From contig CAZUZD010000042.1 of the NCBI GenBank assembly GCA_964624465.1, positions 1-27,419 on the forward strand: a stretch of DNA of 27,419 nucleotides. Direction: 5' to 3'. The position numbers and the translations under genes are program-made. This document shows positions 9,011 through 16,209 of this stretch, piece after piece. The notes below the pieces were generated by a model that saw nothing but the letters and a program-made list of their open reading frames with translations, did not search any database and was not told the DNA's origin. Numbering within the stretch: the first letter of the stretch is position 1; every line of letters begins with the position of its first letter. The DNA is from CAZUZD01 sp964624465 (GTDB taxonomy: Bacteria > Planctomycetota > Planctomycetia > Isosphaerales > Isosphaeraceae).

Positions 9011-9330
9011 GCCAGGGATCCAGTGCCGCACGACCGGGGCCTTCCAGTGTACCGTCCGCCAGCGCGCGCAGCGCCGTCTCTCTCCCCGCCCTCACCGAGC
9101 ACCCACCCAGGCCAGTCCCCGATCCCGCGCCCGCCCGCCCCGGCCCTCTGGCACCGGTCACCGGCACACGCGATGAATCCGCTTGCCCTTTCTTTGCCCT
9201 GGGGAGGGGACGAAACTGATCGGGACCTGGCGCTCTGTGCACACCACGCCGGCGTCGACCGGAATCCGGCCGACTCGACGCAAGTCCTGACACGGTCCGA
9301 TCCTGACGCGTCTGGTCGGGATCTGTCGCA

Positions 9331-9395
<65 letters not shown>

Positions 9396-9421
9396 CTCTG
9401 GGTGTAACTCGTTGCCAGGAA

Positions 9422-9571
9422 ATGGGTAAGAGTTCCATCGGCGATCGCTGTGCCCTGCCCTTGCCCTACGGGCCCCAACTGGAGGCCGTGATTGCCGCCT
9501 GGCCCGCCCTGCCCGAGGCGATCCGGGTCGGAATCCTTGCGATGGTACGGGCCGCTTCGGTCAAGCCGTGA
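9422..9571 (+). CDS. Small protein (49 aa), possible integrase-associated remnant
   Basis: A short frame 26 bp inside the attachment site, preceded by AGGA. The product ends with AAWPALPEAIRVGILAMVRAA. From memory, similar W-x-x-LP-x-x-I-(R/K)-x-x-I-L-x-(L/M)-V sequences occur in small planctomycete proteins often found near site-specific integrases. I cannot confirm that here and no integrase is present. It may be all that is left of the end of the integrated element, later invaded by IS21. Function unknown. Confidence 0.45.
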   Translation: MGKSSIGDRCALPLPYGPQLEAVIAAWPALPEAIRVGILAMVRAASVKP

Positions 9572-9632
9572 GAGACCACGTCGACCAGCCATCGGGGTCG
9601 AGCCACCCCAGCAGCATGCTGATGGTGTCACC

Positions 9633-9677
9633 GGGCGCTTCAAAACCGGCCATGCGGGGGCGCTTCAAAACCAGCCA
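9633..9677. repeat. Repeated terminal motifs of the IS21 element
   Basis: gggcgcttcaaaaccggcca (9633-9652) and the same with one change, gggcgcttcaaaaccagcca (9658-9677), are spaced 25 bp apart. Inverted, shorter relatives containing tggctggttt occur at about 9870-9879 and 9917-9926 inside the 3' end of istB. Multiple transposase-binding repeats are typical of IS21 ends. Confidence 0.7.
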
Positions 9678-9825
9678 GGGTTGGTTCGGATCACGTCCAC
9701 GGTTTGACTCTACTGGGCTGGCTTCCCAGGCTCCAGAGGGTTCGACGGCGGGTGGCCTGATCAGGCCGCAAGCCAGGGGCTCGGGATCGCAGACCCGAGC
9801 TCCGGTTACGGTCCGTCCGATGGCC

Positions 9826-10683
9826 TCACGGGGCCTGGTCACCGGCCTCTCCGGAGTCGGTGGGCGCTCTGGCTGGTTTCGAACCCGAACGAGGGCTCTC
9901 CGGGCCGGTGGGCGCTCTGGCTGGTTTTGCGGTCTCCTCCGGCTCGCCGGGTGGCCCACCCTGGTGCCGCAGGCGGTAGCTCCGGCCCTTGAGCTGCACC
10001 AGCTCGGCGTGGTGCAGGAACCGGTCCAGGATCGCCGTGGCCGTCGGGACGTCGCCCAGCAGCTTGCCCCAGTCCTCCAGCGGACAGTTCGAGGTCATCA
10101 TCGTCGAGCGGGTCTCGTACCGCCGCATGATGATCTCGAAGAGGTACTCCCCCGATCGCTTCGGCAGCTGCTTCATCCCCATGTCGTCGATGATCAGCAG
10201 GTCCGGCCTCAGGTACCGCGACAGCACCCGGTCCTCCGCCGACAACGCCTCGTCGTGCAGGAAGTCCCGCACCACGTCAAACACCGACCGGTACAGCACC
10301 GCCGATCCCGCCTTGATCGCCTGATAGCCGATCGCCTGCACCAGGAAGCTCTTGCCCACCCCGGGCGGGCCCAGCCAGAGCACGTCCCGCTTCTCGCGCA
10401 GGAACCGGCACGTCGCCAGGTCCAGCACCTGCTTCCGCGGCAGCGACGGGTTGAACGACCAGTCGAACTGGTCCAGCGGCTTGAGCTCCCGGAACTGAGC
10501 GGCCTTGACCCGCCGCTGCAGCTGCCGATCGGCCCGCACGGCCAGCTCGTCCTGCACGATCAGTTCCAGGAACTCGGCATGGCTGAGGCCATGCCCGGCC
10601 GCCTCCTGGAGCCGCACCTCCAGGCCCTCCAGCAGCCCGGAAAGCCGCAGCTGCCGCAGGGAACTCCGCAAGCTCTCGCTCAT
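9826..10683 (-). CDS. istB: IS21 helper ATPase IstB
   Basis: 285 residues. Walker A GPPGVGKS at 105-112, Walker B DLLIIDDMG at 161-169 and the TSN sensor at 197-199 are intact. The N-terminal domain has the usual L-x-x-L-x-L-x-G-x-x-E pattern. IstB is the AAA+ partner of the IstA transposase. The start codon overlaps the istA stop (ATGA). The last 35 residues are a low-complexity tail with a duplicated KPARAPT, encoded by two direct copies of ggtgggcgctctggctggtt belonging to the element's terminal repeats. IstB looks complete, but without IstA it cannot mobilise this copy. Confidence 0.93.
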   Translation of the reverse strand: MSESLRSSLRQLRLSGLLEGLEVRLQEAAGHGLSHAEFLELIVQDELAVRADRQLQRRVKAAQFRELKPLDQFDWSFNPSLPRKQVLDLATCRFLREKRDVLWLGPPGVGKSFLVQAIGYQAIKAGSAVLYRSVFDVVRDFLHDEALSAEDRVLSRYLRPDLLIIDDMGMKQLPKRSGEYLFEIIMRRYETRSTMMTSNCPLEDWGKLLGDVPTATAILDRFLHHAELVQLKGRSYRLRHQGGPPGEPEETAKPARAPTGPESPRSGSKPARAPTDSGEAGDQAP

Positions 10684-11126
10684 CGCGTGACCTCCTGCTG
10701 GATCGCGTCGTGGACGAACTGACCGTAACTGGACAGCGGCCGGATCAGCGGATGCTCGCTGAGGAACGGCAGGGATTCCTGCCGGGGGACGTCCCGGTCG
10801 ATCAGGGCCCGGAGGCTGCGCAGGTGGTAGGCGCCGTAGCCGGTGGCGATCTGGCAGGCCCGTTCGATCGCCGCGGCCGGGTGCTTGCCGGCCAGGCTCT
10901 GCAGGCCGATCAGCGCCCGCACGGCCTCGACGCCCCGCGACTCGAGCAGGGCCTCGGCCCAGCGGGCGCTGTGCGGGCCGATCCGACGGACGCGGGCCAG
11001 ATGCCAGGCCACGCCCCGCTCCAGGCCGCTGATCTTCTCCGAGGCGATGTGCTCGTGCCGGGTGCTGAACCGCCCGGGCTCGAGCCGCACGTGCACGGCC
11101 ACCGCCTCCATGCGGTCGTTGAAGAT
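10680..11126 (-). pseudogene. istA: IstA transposase, C-terminal fragment
   Basis: About 148 codons from the C-terminal end of an IS21 transposase, beginning IFNDRMEAVAVHV and ending in a helical region (GLQSLAGKHPAAAIERACQ). IstA is normally about 500 residues, so the DNA-binding and DDE domains are gone. The fragment stops where the IS66 terminal repeat begins at 11129, and in the istA frame the repeat soon gives a stop codon. Confidence 0.85.
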
Positions 11127-11128
11127 CC

Positions 11129-11149
11129 GTGAGCGTTCCGTAAATCACG
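11129..11149 (+). repeat. IS66 left terminal inverted repeat
   Basis: Starts GTGAGCGTTCCG. The first 10 bases are identical to the complement of the right end at 13769-13778. The istA fragment lies immediately outside. Confidence 0.7.
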
Positions 11150-11208
11150 TCTTCAAACGGGTTGCCTGAGTCGCCAAGCTGTCGACATCGCCACACCAGG
11201 GGGATGCG

Positions 11209-11562
11209 ATGGCCCACATCCGACTCGATCCGCATCAAGAAGCCGCCTGGCGGGACGCCATCCGGCGGCAGGCCCAGAGCGGGCTCTCGGTCCGGGAATT
11301 CTGCCGGCGGCACCGGCTCAACGAGCCCTCGTTCTACGAGTGGCGACGAACCTACCAGAAGCGGGACCAGCGCCGACTCGAGCCGACACCGGCGTTCGTG
11401 CCCCTGGTCGTCACAGCCGAGCGGCCGGCCCGATCAGATGCAGAGCCGGGGATGGTCCTCGAACTCCGTGGCGGGCGGTGCCTGCGGTTGCCGGGATCGA
11501 TGCCCGTCGACCGGATCGTCGAGCTGCTCCGCGCCCTCGAGGCACCGGAGGTGACCGCATGA
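11209..11562 (+). CDS. tnpA: IS66 accessory protein TnpA
   Basis: 117 residues. AAWRDAIRRQAQSGLSVREF, then CRRHRLNEPSFYEWRR, is the helix-turn-helix-like N-terminal signature of IS66 TnpA (SGLS-x-x-x-(F/Y)-C-x-x-x-x-(L/I)-x-x-x-x-F-x-x-W). The protein is needed with TnpB and TnpC for IS66 transposition, though its exact role is not clear. Its stop overlaps the tnpB start (ATGA). Confidence 0.9.
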   Translation: MAHIRLDPHQEAAWRDAIRRQAQSGLSVREFCRRHRLNEPSFYEWRRTYQKRDQRRLEPTPAFVPLVVTAERPARSDAEPGMVLELRGGRCLRLPGSMPVDRIVELLRALEAPEVTA

Positions 11563-11894
11563 TTGCCTCCCGTCCGGGGGCCGAGGGCGTGCAGGTCTGG
11601 GTTGCCACGAACCCGGTCGACATGCGCAAGGGATTTGACGGACTGGCCGAGGTCGTCCGCGCCTTCCTGGGACACGACCCGCTCTCGGGCAGCCTGTTCG
11701 TCTTCCGCAACCGATCGGCCCAGCGGCTCAAGATCCTCTGGTACGACAGCGACGGCTGGACGCTCTACTACCGACGCCTCGACCGCGGCACGTTCCAGTT
11801 CCCGACCGGTGCTGAGCCGACCGTCGCCATCGACAGCGGCCAGCTCCTGCAGCTGCTCTCCGGGGCAACGGTCGTGGCGACGCCGGGCCACTGA
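11559..11894 (+). CDS. tnpB: IS66 protein TnpB (Orf2 type)
   Basis: 111 residues, the usual family length. It carries the diagnostic NPVDMRKGFDGLAEVV, then LFVFRNRSAQRLKILWYD and GWTLYYRRLDRGTFQFP. The start overlaps the tnpA stop by four bases, indicating coupled translation. This is the IS66 accessory TnpB and not the RNA-guided IS200/IS605 nuclease of the same name. Confidence 0.94.
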   Translation: MIASRPGAEGVQVWVATNPVDMRKGFDGLAEVVRAFLGHDPLSGSLFVFRNRSAQRLKILWYDSDGWTLYYRRLDRGTFQFPTGAEPTVAIDSGQLLQLLSGATVVATPGH

Positions 11895-11955
11895 ACTCGA
11901 AATTGGGTCCGGACCCGGCTGGCGCTTCCGAATCGGCTCCGGTACAACGGGTCGC

Positions 11956-13548
11956 ATGACCCGTCTCGACGAGCTGCCCGACGACCCGGCCCTGCTCAAG
12001 CGTCTGCTCCTGGAGCAGCTCGCGCGGGCCGACCGGATCCAGCAGGAGGCGGCCGAGCAACTCGAGACGCTGCGGCTCCGGATGGAGGCCCAGAAGCAGG
12101 CCGAGATCGCCGCCATCCTCCGCCGCTTCTACGGCCCGAAGTCCGAGCGGTTCGACCCCCGCCAGCTGTTGCTCTTCGGCCTCCAGGTCGATACCACACC
12201 GCTCGACGAGCCGGCCATCGCCGAGGAGGCCGGTGAGCCCCTGGTCACCCGCCGGGTCCAGAACCGCCCGCCGCACGGCCGCCAGCGGTTGCCCGAGCAC
12301 CTGCCCCGGATCGAGATCGAGCACGATCTGCCCGACGACCAGAAGCCCTGTCCCTGCTGCGGCGAGATCCGGCACCGGATCGGGCAGCAGGTCAGCGAGC
12401 AGCTGGAGTACCTGCCGGCGTCGTTCAAGGTCCTGCGTCACGTGCGGCACACCTACGCCTGCCGGTCGTGCGAGCAGCAGGCCGTCGACCCGCAGATCGC
12501 CACGGCGCCGAAGCCGCCGCAGCCGATCGACCGGGGGCTGGCCGGACCGGGGCTGCTGGCCTACGTGATCACCAGCAAGCTGGGCGACCACCTGCCGCTG
12601 TACCGCCTGGAGCGGATCTTCGAGCGTCAGGACCTGGTGATCGCCCGCAGCACGATGTGCGCCTGGCTCCAGGCGGCCGCCGGGCTGGTGCAGCCATTGG
12701 TCCGTCTCATGGCCAGCCGGGTGCGACGGTCGCGGGTGATCCACACCGACGAGACGGTGGTGCCGGTGCAGGCCCCGGGCGAAGGGCAGTGCCGCAAGGG
12801 CCGGATCTGGACGTACATCGGCGACGCGGCGAACCCGTACATCGTCTACGAGTACACCCCCGACCGCACCCGGGCCGGACCTTCGAACTGGCTGGCCGAT
12901 TACCGGGGCTATCTGCAGGCCGACGCGTACGGCGGCTACGACGGGATCTACCACCGCGGGGGCGTGACTGAGGTCGCGTGCTGGGCGCACGCGCGTCGGA
13001 AGTTCTTCGACGCCAGGTCGACCGACGGTCGGCGTTCGGCCGCGATGCTGGCACTGGTCGGCGAGCTCTACGAGGTGGAGCGGCGGGCGAAGCCGCTGGA
13101 CGAGTCGGCCCGGCTCGCACTTCGACAGCACGCGAGCGTGCCGGTGCTTGCGCGGATCAAGGCGTGGCTGGATGCCGAGAGCCTGGTGGTGCTGCCGCGG
13201 ACTCCGATGGCCGGCGCGATCGGCTACGCGCTCAACCAGTGGGACGCCCTGAGCGTGTACGCGACGCAGGGTTTCCTGGCGATCGACAACAACGCGGCCG
13301 AGCGGGCGTTGAAGCGGGTGGCGCTCGGCCGGAAGAACTGGCTGTTCGCCGGCAACGACCGGGCGGGCCAGACAGCGGCGACGCTGTACTCGCTGATCGC
13401 CAGCGCCGAGCGTCACGGGGTGGACCCGCAGCGCTACCTGACGGGCGTCCTGGCGCGAATCGCGGTGACGCCGGCGTCCGAGCTTTCGGGTCTGCTACCG
13501 GACGTCTGGAAGGACCCGTCAGAAACCGCCGCGGTCAGCGCTGGCTGA
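11956..13548 (+). CDS. tnpC: IS66 transposase TnpC
   Basis: 530 residues, full length. N-terminal coiled-coil-like region (20-60) ending in FYGPKSERFDP. Zinc-binding-type cysteines lie at 132-135 (CPCC) and 169/172 (CRSC). The DDE catalytic triad is visible as D265 (HTDET), D323 (QADAY) and E449 (NNAAERALK). The C-terminal domain has GRKNWLFAGNDRAGQTAATL. It begins 61 bp after tnpB. All key residues are present, so this copy could be active, provided the termini are intact. Confidence 0.95.
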   Translation: MTRLDELPDDPALLKRLLLEQLARADRIQQEAAEQLETLRLRMEAQKQAEIAAILRRFYGPKSERFDPRQLLLFGLQVDTTPLDEPAIAEEAGEPLVTRRVQNRPPHGRQRLPEHLPRIEIEHDLPDDQKPCPCCGEIRHRIGQQVSEQLEYLPASFKVLRHVRHTYACRSCEQQAVDPQIATAPKPPQPIDRGLAGPGLLAYVITSKLGDHLPLYRLERIFERQDLVIARSTMCAWLQAAAGLVQPLVRLMASRVRRSRVIHTDETVVPVQAPGEGQCRKGRIWTYIGDAANPYIVYEYTPDRTRAGPSNWLADYRGYLQADAYGGYDGIYHRGGVTEVACWAHARRKFFDARSTDGRRSAAMLALVGELYEVERRAKPLDESARLALRQHASVPVLARIKAWLDAESLVVLPRTPMAGAIGYALNQWDALSVYATQGFLAIDNNAAERALKRVALGRKNWLFAGNDRAGQTAATLYSLIASAERHGVDPQRYLTGVLARIAVTPASELSGLLPDVWKDPSETAAVSAG

Positions 13549-13757
13549 GCGTCGCCGCCGCCCCTGCACCCGGGTCGCGATGGTGGCAGACTCGTGGGCC
13601 CAAGCCAGCAGGCGACAGCGTCGATCTCGGCCCTGAGCCGATCGGGCCTTTGTAGTCGGTGCCCATGATCTCGAGGGTTGGCCCGACCTCCCGAGCCGGC
13701 GCATGGCCCCGAAATGATCGCCACCGGACCAACTCGCCCCGTAGCGAGAGGCCTCTG
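13549..13757. other. IS66 3' non-coding end
   Basis: About 210 bp between the tnpC stop and the right inverted repeat. I see no gene. Short frames here lack any family pattern. Confidence 0.6.
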
Positions 13758-13778
13758 CGTGGTCGGCCGAACGCTCAC
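13758..13778 (-). repeat. IS66 right terminal inverted repeat
   Basis: Read on the minus strand it begins GTGAGCGTTCGG and matches the left end at 16 of 21 positions. Similarity to serine recombinases starts directly after it. Confidence 0.65.
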
Positions 13779-13779
13779 G

Positions 13780-14292
13780 GTCGAGGCGATGACGGTGTAT
13801 CTCAAGGGCCGCGGCTGGGAGGCGGTGCAGCAGGTCAAAGACGTCGGTTCGGGCGCGAAAGCGCGGCCGGCCCGCGAAGGTCTGCTGAAGGCCGCGCGTC
13901 GCCGCGAGGTCGACGTCATCGTGGTCTGGCGGCTCGACCGCTGGGGCCGGTCGCTGCCCGACCTGGTGACGCCGCTCCGCGAGCTGACGGATCTGGGCGT
14001 CGGCTTCGTGTCGCTGACCGAGGCGCTGGACCTGACGACCTCGACCGGGCGGGCACTGGCCGGGATGCTGGCGGTCTTCGCGGAGTTCGAGCGTGAGGTG
14101 CTCCGCGAGCGGGTCCGCGCCGGCATCGCCCAGGCTCGCCGGGAGGGCCGTCCGCACGGCCGGCCACCGACGGCGTCAAGGAAGGCCGCCGCGGTGCTCC
14201 AGCTCAAGACCCAGGGTCTGAGCCATTCGGAGATCGCGCGTCGGCTGGCGACCGGCCGCACGTCGGTGCGGCGGATCCTCAAAGCCGGCTGA
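13780..14292 (+). pseudogene. Serine recombinase (resolvase family), N-terminally truncated
   Basis: The frame picks up at TVEAMTVYLKGRGWE, equivalent to the segment after the catalytic serine in resolvases, then SGAKARPAREGLL, VVWRLDRWGRSLPDLV, GVGFVSLTEALDLTTSTGR and FAEFEREVLRERVRAGIAQAR. It ends with a complete helix-turn-helix (LSHSEIARRLATGRTSVRRIL). The N-terminal Y-x-R-V-S motif with the nucleophilic serine is missing and its place is taken by the IS66 right end. A longer frame from 13678 reads through the IS66 terminus and is not the original start. Catalytically dead by sequence. A partner for the missing N-terminus was not found in this window. Confidence 0.9.
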
Positions 14293-14568
14293 CATTGGGC
14301 CGGCTTACTTCACGGCTGGTTCGGCCGTCAAGGACGTCGATCACCGGACGCACACGACCGCATGCTTCGAGGCGAACCGGAGCGGTCGGCCAATGCCCTC
14401 CCCACTGGCCTGAGCGATGGCCCATGCGGTGAGAGTCCCCGAGACAGACCGTGAACGCCTACAGAGTTCGGTTTCTTGACACGTGTCACGGCCGCGGAGG
14501 AGGTTCCGCGACAAGCAGGCCCACAGGAGGAGCAGGAGCCATTCAGCCCCCCCTCGGATGAACGAGAC
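14293..14568. other. Short intergenic stretch
   Basis: 276 bp between the convergent recombinase fragment and the last gene of the TIR/GTPase operon. I recognise neither a gene nor a clear terminator hairpin. Confidence 0.5.
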
Positions 14569-16209
14569 TCACCGAGGATTGGGTGGAGCCGCTCGAGCAT
14601 TCCGCATCGATTCCTGTGGCTGCGGCGGATTGGAATTGGGTGCGTTAGGGAAGAGTTCGAAGAACTCAGGAATATCCGGAGGGTTGAGGGGTGGTCGAAG
14701 GGCCCTGAGCACGACGAAAGCCGGAGTACCTTCTTTTAGGACAAAATAGCGGCGCTCCTTGTCCCCTATCATGTTCCAGTCAGAAGAGAGTTGGGGTGGT
14801 GGGGGGATGCCTAGTTTGCTCCTCGCGGAGTCTCGCTTGCTCACCACATGGAACTTTACCCTAGGGTTCTGGGCTGCGCGGTTTGCCCGGGATGGATGTG
14901 GTAACTTGAAAACCAACCTATCACCCTTCCATTCTCCGCCGATCTGGACCCCCTTTCCCCCGTCGACCACATCATCTGGTTCGACCTCCAATGTGACCTG
15001 GACACTCTGCAGACCATTGCCGAAATGGTCCTGTGACCAATCTTTCCAGATGCTTGTTTCATCTGTTTCGTCCCTCAGATCCCGAACTTCTACCGTCACG
15101 CCCTGCCTGGCCCTCTCGGCCACAGGTTCGACCTTGGCGATAACCTCATCAAGGCACCTGAACTCGGGCTCAGGGTTGTCTGCTCGCACCTCTCGGATCA
15201 AAGAACTCGCTTCCGAAAATCTCCGCATTTGTACCAGTTGCCTGAACGATTTGTAGGCGCCGCGAAGCTTCGCCCAGCGGGGGTACTGGATCAGCTTCGC
15301 TCGAGTGCCCTCGCCTCGATACTCCGGCAGTTTATCGAAGAATGGTTCAACTTTCTCCTGATAAACGATGGAATATTGGCGAGAAATATTCTCGTAAATT
15401 TTTGTTTCGCCGGGGTCTTCTGTCGCCTGTTTGAGGTCGGGTTCCAGGGCGAAGTAGACTCGCCAGAATGCGTCCCCGGTTGCGGCAAGCGCCGCCCGGG
15501 TTTCCGCTGGCGTTACGAACTTGCCCTTCATCTGGAGATACTCGTCTCTCAGCGCTAAAGCCGCCTTAATCGTGCTCACGCCCTCCGCCTTCTTCTCGAA
15601 GTCGGAGAGCAGTCTGTTACCCGGGACTTGTGACCCGGCGTCCCGAACATCGCCCGCGACATCCTCGGGAGCGGCCTCTCCGCCGGCTGTGCGATCGGGC
15701 TCGCGGAGCCACCCGCTACCCGCCCATGCGCCGATCACGAGGATGGCCAGGGCAGCGAACATCGCAGCGACCGCGAACGGACCGGGCCATCGCCTGGGGC
15801 GCGACTTGGGTCGAACTTCAGCCCCGTCCGCGAGGGGGAGCAGGTCGCCTTCCCATTCCAGTTGGAGGGCATCGTCGTAGCCCGGCCTTGCCGCAGTGAC
15901 GGCGTCCATTCGGCTCAGGAACGCCTCGGCCTCGTCCCGGCTCCGAGGCCGTCCCGGCAGCAGGGCGAGTCGCAGGATCGGCTTCCGACGTTCGCCTTCC
16001 GCCGCGACCAGGCCCTCGGCCCGGACGCCGATGACATAGAAGGAAGGTTGCCCGGAGAGCGGTCGCGGGTCGATGGGTCCGACCGCCCCGATTGTCTCCT
16101 GACCCAGGTCCGCGACCAGGCGCCGCCGCACCTCGGGGACGATCTCCGGGTGGAACGCCCACCCGGCCCTGTTCTCGAACCAGCCGTGAATCGCGACTTG
16201 GATCTTCAT
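14569..16209 (-). CDS. Membrane-anchored protein of unknown family, last gene of the TIR/GTPase operon
   Basis: 546 residues; I do not recognise the family. An N-terminal soluble domain (1-130, starting MKIQVAIHGWFENRAGWAFHP) is followed by a basic stretch RPKSRPRR and one transmembrane helix at about 143-164. Next come an acidic linker, a helical region (about 195-370, possibly TPR-like), and a C-terminal beta-rich region (about 375-505). By the positive-inside rule the small N-terminal domain is cytoplasmic and the large C-terminal part faces the periplasm. The final 40 residues are Pro/Asn-rich. The start overlaps the stop of the GTPase gene by 4 bases (ATGA), so the two proteins are made together and are probably partners. 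Its base composition is slightly AT-richer than the upstream genes. Confidence 0.8.
   Translation of the reverse strand: MKIQVAIHGWFENRAGWAFHPEIVPEVRRRLVADLGQETIGAVGPIDPRPLSGQPSFYVIGVRAEGLVAAEGERRKPILRLALLPGRPRSRDEAEAFLSRMDAVTAARPGYDDALQLEWEGDLLPLADGAEVRPKSRPRRWPGPFAVAAMFAALAILVIGAWAGSGWLREPDRTAGGEAAPEDVAGDVRDAGSQVPGNRLLSDFEKKAEGVSTIKAALALRDEYLQMKGKFVTPAETRAALAATGDAFWRVYFALEPDLKQATEDPGETKIYENISRQYSIVYQEKVEPFFDKLPEYRGEGTRAKLIQYPRWAKLRGAYKSFRQLVQMRRFSEASSLIREVRADNPEPEFRCLDEVIAKVEPVAERARQGVTVEVRDLRDETDETSIWKDWSQDHFGNGLQSVQVTLEVEPDDVVDGGKGVQIGGEWKGDRLVFKLPHPSRANRAAQNPRVKFHVVSKRDSARSKLGIPPPPQLSSDWNMIGDKERRYFVLKEGTPAFVVLRALRPPLNPPDIPEFFELFPNAPNSNPPQPQESMRNARAAPPNPR

Larger units (their letters stand above)
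9626..11128 (-). mobile_element. IS21-family element, left-truncated
   Basis: It holds a complete istB and only the last part of istA. The end downstream of istB is placed at 9626, where the sequence starts TGTCA and is followed by repeated terminal motifs, the usual shape of IS21 termini. The other end is missing: istA stops at 11128, where the IS66 inverted repeat begins. Confidence 0.75.
11129..13778 (+). mobile_element. IS66-family insertion sequence, complete
   Basis: 2650 bp with tnpA, tnpB and tnpC in the standard order. The left terminus reads GTGAGCGTTC. The right terminus, on the minus strand, begins with the same 10 bases, and 16 of the first 21 positions match. The size and the GTGAGCG/GTAAGCG-type terminus are as in IS66. 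The 8-base sequences outside the ends (gaagatcc and ggtcgagg) do not match, so the usual 8-bp target duplication is missing. Confidence 0.85.

Noticed and set aside
5546..9219. Long plus-strand frames opposite the DUF1552 and DUF1592 genes
   Set aside because: Antisense shadows of two well-supported genes.
13535..13732. Minus-strand frame with GTDYKGPIG resembling a transposase core
   Set aside because: Too short and isolated, and it lies within the IS66 3' end; probably chance.
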